Source: Nitrospiraceae bacterium (GTDB taxonomy: Bacteria; Nitrospirota; Nitrospiria; Nitrospirales; Nitrospiraceae). Taken from it: a DNA stretch of 18,751 nt. Positions 15,326 through 18,751 of the stretch are shown here, in pieces. The DNA lies in the NCBI GenBank assembly GCA_014534095.1, contig JACVSD010000025.1, positions 1 through 18,751 on the forward strand, written 5' to 3'. The position numbers were made by a program, and so were the translations under genes. Positions within the stretch are counted from its first letter, which is position 1, and every line of letters begins with the position of its first letter. The notes beneath the pieces are model-generated. The model ran no database searches. It saw only the letters and a program-made list of their open reading frames with translations, and had not been told where the DNA came from.

Positions 15326-16564
15326 CTAGTTACAATGAGTAAGGTGTCGAACGCAGAACTTCGTCACGGCACGAGCGGCGTATTGCGTGCCCGCAATGGA
15401 GTTCATCATCGGTCCAAAGGTGCCCTGTCCAGCCAACCCGACGAAATGCAATCCCTTGACCGACGACTCGAATCCCGGCCCGAGGACGGGATAGCCCGTA
15501 TTATGGTGAATCGCTGCGACCAGTTCGGGCGCGAAGAATGGATAACGCCGTACATCCACGGCGTACCCTGTGGCCAACAACGCATGATCGACACGGCGGA
15601 CGGTCCCATCGTTGAGCGTGATGGTCAATCCCCCACCCTCGGGTACTGCGGAGACCACTGATCGCCCTAAGGTCATGGGCACACGTCTGACCCGTGAAGG
15701 CCACCAGCTTGAACCCCGGTCGATGATGCGATGATCGATCCACCGGTTGATCCAGTGCCGCCATGAGCTGGGTAAACGCCGGACGAGTCCTGGCCGCGCC
15801 GTGATCCAGCTGAATGGCGGCGGCCCCACGCCGTGTTTGGGGAGAAGCAACCCCCGCGCTCGTCCTAAGTGGGGCAACACTGAGCGGTATAGAGACTTGG
15901 CCCAGCCGACAGGCTCCTCTCCCGAGGCTTCTGCAATCCACGACAGCGTGGGTTGTCGCACGATCATTTCGACGGCGGCACCCGCTTCTTGTAGCAGTGC
16001 GGCCGAGCCGAATCCGCTTTGTCCACCTCCGATGATGGCCACGCGACGTCCGGCAAACCGTGTCAAATCAGGTTCTTCAAACGTATGCGACGCAAGGTCG
16101 CGAGGCACCGCATCGAATTCAGGGGGGCGACGTGCAAAGAAACAGTATCCCGTCGCCACCACAATCCGACTGACATGCAGGGAATCTCCATCGTTCAAGC
16201 GCACCCAAAACCCTGCACCGTTCGGTTCGATCCTGGTCACACGGCGCTCGTCTAGGTCAGGCACCGCCTGTTGTTGATACCACTGGCCATATTGGATGAA
16301 CTCCGCGAGCGGCAGGGGGTCCGCTCGCTCCAGTTGCCGGCCGGCCCAAAACCGGTCGAGGCTGAGGCGATGTTCTGGGTCGGCAATGTGGTTCGTTGCC
16401 CATGCGGTCCGCAGGAGCATGCCGCGAGGCATATGCCGCTGCCATGCTTCCATGGCGCGACCAAACGTCCGGGTCTCAATCCCCGCCGCCCGCAGGTGTG
16501 CCGTGATGGCCAGCCCATAAGGACCAGCTCCGATCACCGCGACGCTCGACAGTCCTCTTGCCAT
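15326..16564 (-). CDS. FAD-dependent monooxygenase-like oxidoreductase
   Basis: A 412-residue flavoprotein of the FMO / N-hydroxylase-like group. The FAD-binding VIGAGPYGLA is at 10-19, the NAD(P)H-binding IIGGGQSGFGSA near 176-187, and ATGY-type strands occur twice (VVATGYCFF, about 138; LLATGYAVD, about 337). The MPRGMLLRTAWATNHIADP segment (about 45-63) and the C-terminal FVGLAGQGTFGPMMNSIAGT are typical of a subgroup often annotated as SidA/IucD/PvdA-like or as FAD-dependent urate hydroxylase; I would not choose between those. ATG 16564 has GGAG five bases ahead. It is the first gene of a two-gene unit with the acyltransferase. A hydroxylation-then-acylation pathway, as in hydroxamate synthesis, is possible but is inference. 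No siderophore synthetase or transporter gene is nearby. Confidence 0.85.
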   Translation of the reverse strand: MARGLSSVAVIGAGPYGLAITAHLRAAGIETRTFGRAMEAWQRHMPRGMLLRTAWATNHIADPEHRLSLDRFWAGRQLERADPLPLAEFIQYGQWYQQQAVPDLDERRVTRIEPNGAGFWVRLNDGDSLHVSRIVVATGYCFFARRPPEFDAVPRDLASHTFEEPDLTRFAGRRVAIIGGGQSGFGSAALLQEAGAAVEMIVRQPTLSWIAEASGEEPVGWAKSLYRSVLPHLGRARGLLLPKHGVGPPPFSWITARPGLVRRLPSSWRHWINRWIDHRIIDRGSSWWPSRVRRVPMTLGRSVVSAVPEGGGLTITLNDGTVRRVDHALLATGYAVDVRRYPFFAPELVAAIHHNTGYPVLGPGFESSVKGLHFVGLAGQGTFGPMMNSIAGTQYAARAVTKFCVRHLTHCN

Positions 16565-17324
16565 ACGATCTCCAGCTACTTAACACGCTCAGACGTGCAT
16601 GAGCACCCGCCCCCTCATGACGCTGTTCGGACGCCCTCTGCGGTTTTCCTCACCGCGTGGACGTTGATCGGGTGATCTCTTCGTGAAGGCTAGGCCGGAG
16701 CCGAGAGTTCCATTTCCGGCACAGATCACGGATCCCGTCGATGCCTATAGTCCGGTTACCTATACTGCCCGCTTAACCTACGGTTCGACTAGGTAAACCC
16801 CCCGTATTCCACGCTTGATGCTTTGGCCTACACATTGACGAGGACGATATGTCCGTCCTTCGGTGCCTGCAACACGGAATCTAATGTGATAGGTCTGACA
16901 AGATAATCGGAAGGGCCGGTTAGTTCTTATCTCGATTGCTGCCTGCGCACGGATTACATGCTGGCATGCCGACGAGAGTTCACGATGGCGATGTTCGCCA
17001 TGGGAACCTTCGTCATATTCTAGATGCCTGATGACCACTGGATCCGTATGTCTAACTTCTTCCCAACGGATTGAGCCATGTTGGTGGATTTGTCTCTTTG
17101 GTGGGGTCTACTACACACGGACAGTGCATATGAGGGAGCGGCTTTCATGGCGTTCGCTTGAGCAGTGCATTGGAAGATTCGCGACAAGTTGACACTCTGC
17201 ATGAGGAGAAAGGGTCTACCATTCTAGCTGCTTGCTTGAATATTTGGTCTGTGAGCTGATGGAGCCACACCTCCTGGTCAGCCTGAGCCGTTACGCCGAC
17301 CTCTGTTGGTCTAGGTCCGCTGCC
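16565..17324. other. 760-base gene-free region, less GC-rich than its neighbours
   Basis: Between the start of the FAD enzyme and the stop of the cupredoxin gene, both minus strand. Open frames are short or unconvincing; the longest (minus 16778-17038, 86 codons) starts at GTG without a ribosome site and is full of Arg and His. By eye the stretch from about 16740 to 17240 is richer in A and T than the coding DNA around it. It holds one striking structure, the 44-base hairpin at 16971-17014. It may be decayed or acquired DNA, or house an RNA. Confidence 0.45.
16971..17014. repeat. Long imperfect hairpin (inverted repeat)
   Basis: Arms 16971-16981 and 17004-17014 pair at eleven positions with one G-U and one A-C mismatch (GACGA with TCGTC, GTTC with GAAC). 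After a 3x2 internal loop a perfect 7-base stem follows, ATGGCGA (16985-16991) with TCGCCAT (16995-17001), closed by the loop TGT. It lies far from any gene end, so it is not an obvious terminator. Confidence 0.6.
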
Positions 17325-18155
17325 TTAGTCGACGGTAAAGTTGATGACCATGCCTTTGGCGGCGTGGGAATCGTGAGCCGCGGGATTGGGAAAAAGACAG
17401 ATCAGCGCATAGCGGCCCGGGGCAAGCGTCGCGCTAAACATCCCTCGCCCGCCCGGTTCGAGACCCGCCATGCCACCCAGCAGCTTACCAGGTAAGGATA
17501 GCCCCGTCGTGGTCGGGACGAACGCCGTCAGCATGTCACCGGCTGTCGCGTCGGGATTGAGGCGAACCAAGCTGACCTGGTGGACTTGAGTCCCGCGGTT
17601 CACCACATAGAACGTCTGCGGCCCGCTACGCATTCGCTGGACCACCACGAATTCATACTCGAACATGGCCATATGCACGTGGCCCATAAATTCCGGCTGC
17701 GTGGTGTGGTTACCGACGACGTGCAGGATTTTGGACATGCCGTGCATCACATGCGGCTGTGCCTTGGTTGGGATGGCGCAGGTCAGGACGTAGGTCCCCG
17801 GTTCCAAATAAATCGTGGCGTCCGCGGTCTCGCCGGGGCTGACTCCATTGGGGCCGCCTCGGTGTTTGGCCCAAGAAGGGACCTCGCCGTGCGAGGCTTG
17901 AAGATAGGAAGCCAAGTCCTCCGGTGTCCGGTCGTGGGGTAGTTGGAGGAGTTGCAGTTGATGGGGGACGGCTCCCCGATTCTGTAACCGAAATGTGGTC
18001 AGACCTGCGGACAGCACATCGGGTCCTTCGAAGCCGTGATCCCACGACGAGAAGGAAGCGACTGGCGGAGGAGCGCCCGCCTCGGTATTGGAAGCCAACG
18101 AGGCAGTGAAGGTGACGAAAAGGCCAAGAAGGAAGACAACACCTGGACCGATCAT
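17325..18155 (-). CDS. Exported protein with two cupredoxin domains
   Basis: A 276-residue exported protein with a signal peptide at about 1-28 (VVFLLGLFVTFTASL core). Two cupredoxin-like domains follow, at about 40-148 and 165-276. Each has NRG(x)HQ(L/V) with a His (65 and 192), then EPGTYVLTC or APGRYALIC with a Cys (126 and 253), then H-x3-G-M (His135/Met140 and His264/Met269). The His-Met gap of five matches plastocyanin, so both domains carry a full two-His, Cys, Met ligand set for a type 1 copper. The linker holds a His/Met cluster, GHVHMAMF (159-166). Role likely periplasmic electron transfer or copper handling; it is not a multicopper oxidase, since trinuclear HxH motifs are lacking. 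ATG 18155 has AGAGGTGG just ahead. Its leader has the tandem repeat described separately. Confidence 0.78.
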   Translation of the reverse strand: MIGPGVVFLLGLFVTFTASLASNTEAGAPPPVASFSSWDHGFEGPDVLSAGLTTFRLQNRGAVPHQLQLLQLPHDRTPEDLASYLQASHGEVPSWAKHRGGPNGVSPGETADATIYLEPGTYVLTCAIPTKAQPHVMHGMSKILHVVGNHTTQPEFMGHVHMAMFEYEFVVVQRMRSGPQTFYVVNRGTQVHQVSLVRLNPDATAGDMLTAFVPTTTGLSLPGKLLGGMAGLEPGGRGMFSATLAPGRYALICLFPNPAAHDSHAAKGMVINFTVD

Positions 18156-18159
18156 CGTG

Positions 18160-18169
18160 CCACCTCTTT
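18160..18169 (-). promoter_or_regulatory. Ribosome binding site of the cupredoxin gene
   Basis: The minus strand reads AAAGAGGTGG here, ending four bases before the ATG at 18155. The AGGTG part (18165 down to 18161) is complementary to CACCT in both upstream repeat copies. Confidence 0.6.
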
Positions 18170-18172
18170 GCC

Positions 18173-18188
18173 ACAGGTGAACAGGTGA
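18173..18188 (-). repeat. Tandem 8-base repeat in the cupredoxin leader
   Basis: Plus strand ACAGGTGA twice without a gap (18173-18180 and 18181-18188); on the mRNA this is TCACCTGT twice. Each copy contains CACCT, able to pair with AGGTG of the ribosome site. The nearer copy would leave a 9-base loop. Confidence 0.6.
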
Positions 18189-18220
18189 TGACGGGAGAAG
18201 CGCTATGAAGTGTAGGTCGA

Positions 18221-18250
18221 AGTATTACGCTCGGCGGAAGATCTTTTCAA
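18221..18250 (-). promoter_or_regulatory. Possible sigma-70 promoter for the cupredoxin gene
   Basis: Reading the minus strand, TTGAAA (18250-18245, five of six matches) is followed after 18 bases by AATACT (18226-18221, four of six). Transcription would start near 18214, giving a leader of about 58 bases that contains the tandem repeat. Confidence 0.35.
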
Positions 18251-18317
18251 CCGCTCCTGCTGCGGGGTTCCCCTAGTTCACGTTACCTCGAACCCTGAAG
18301 GATCCGTTGTGCACCCG

Positions 18318-18751
18318 CTAGGAGGAGAACCGCTCACGATCATGTGGGCCGGCCAGGTCTTGTTCGGGACCGAGCGGCACGATGCGGGTTGGGTTGATGT
18401 CGTCATGCGTCACGTAATAATGCCGCTTGATGTGATCGAAGTTCACCGTCTCGGCGATCCCGGAGGTTTGATAGAGGTCTTTCACGTAGCCAAACAGATT
18501 GGGATAGTCGCAGATGCGCCGGATGTTGCACTTGAAATGTCCATGGTAGACGGCGTCAAAGCGCACGAGCGTGACGAAGAATCGCCAGTCCGTTTCGACG
18601 AACTCGGCTCCGAACAGATATCGCTGGCGGGCGAGGCGGGCATCCAATTGATCCAGCGCCGCAAAAAGCCGCCGACAGGCGCGATCATACGCCGGTTGCG
18701 ATGTGGCAAATCCAGCCCGGTACACGCCATCATTCACGTTTTCATAGATGA
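18318..18751 (-). CDS. yqjG: Glutathionyl-hydroquinone reductase (GST family), N-terminus outside window
   Basis: The C-terminal 144 or so residues of an Xi-class glutathione transferase, which removes glutathione from glutathionyl-hydroquinones. An in-frame GTG at 18737 is not the start: the frame remains open to the window edge and reads IYENVNDGVYRAGFA, the known junction into the helical domain. Further family marks are YLFGAEFVETDWRFFVTLVR, FDAVYHGHFKCNIRRI, YPNLFGYVKDLYQ and HIKRHYYVTHDDINPTRIVP. The catalytic cysteine lies in the missing N-terminal part. The stop is TAG at 18318-18320. It lies upstream of the cupredoxin gene on the same strand with 162 bases between, and that gap seems to have its own promoter, so they may be separate units. 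Confidence 0.92.
   Translation of the reverse strand, partial: IYENVNDGVYRAGFATSQPAYDRACRRLFAALDQLDARLARQRYLFGAEFVETDWRFFVTLVRFDAVYHGHFKCNIRRICDYPNLFGYVKDLYQTSGIAETVNFDHIKRHYYVTHDDINPTRIVPLGPEQDLAGPHDRERFSS

Noticed and set aside
16778..17038. 86-codon minus-strand frame in the 760-base gap
   Set aside because: GTG start without ribosome site, Arg/His-rich, no recognisable feature, and it contains the long hairpin.

Overview
The window reads as an ordinary chromosomal stretch of a GC-rich Gram-negative bacterium. The set of proteins (a class I PPK2, a lone MlaC, an RMD1/YagE protein, a HAF-repeat lipoprotein, a sensor fragment of a kind I associate with Nitrospira regulators) makes me think of Nitrospira or a close relative. 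That is inference from memory, not a database result. I see no CRISPR array, insertion sequence, prophage gene, tRNA or rRNA.

Layout, left to right. (1) 1-1369, plus strand: the C-terminal part of a mannose-1-phosphate guanylyltransferase-like enzyme, then 15 bases later a small PAS-like protein. (2) 1370-4104, plus: a long gap with a probable promoter, ppk2, another long gap, and trxC (thioredoxin 2). (3) 4199-5254, minus: a lipoprotein built of HAF repeats, facing trxC. (4) 5820-6999, plus: a two-gene unit encoding an unrecognised two-pass membrane protein and a 57-residue one-pass protein, with a GC-rich hairpin in the leader. (5) 7135-9223, minus: a three-gene stress operon, Hsp20, phosphoribosyltransferase, double universal stress protein. 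(6) 9615-12582, minus: M28 metallopeptidase, RMD1/DUF155 membrane protein, a small frameshifted membrane protein and mlaC. (7) 12631-13707, plus: dinB (DNA polymerase IV), divergent from the peptidase. (8) 14172-16564, minus: an FAD monooxygenase-like gene followed after 47 bases by a FemAB/CelD-like GNAT acyltransferase. (9) 17325-18155, minus: an exported protein with two cupredoxin domains, each with a complete type 1 copper ligand set, behind a leader that may hide its own ribosome binding site. (10) 18318 to the right edge, minus: the C-terminal part of a glutathionyl-hydroquinone reductase.

Many of the genes deal with stress and cell-envelope upkeep: polyphosphate (ppk2), thiol redox (trxC, the reductase), protein protection (Hsp20, USP), damage-tolerant replication (dinB), phospholipid traffic (mlaC) and copper or electron handling (cupredoxin). 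The most useful new observation is at 10289-10475. There a 61-residue membrane protein would overlap the stop of the DUF155 gene (TAATG) and the start of mlaC (ATGA), were it not for one extra base in a CCC run. Other points are the cupredoxin leader with two tandem anti-Shine-Dalgarno copies, a long imperfect hairpin alone in a 760-base gene-free region, and the monooxygenase-acyltransferase pair.
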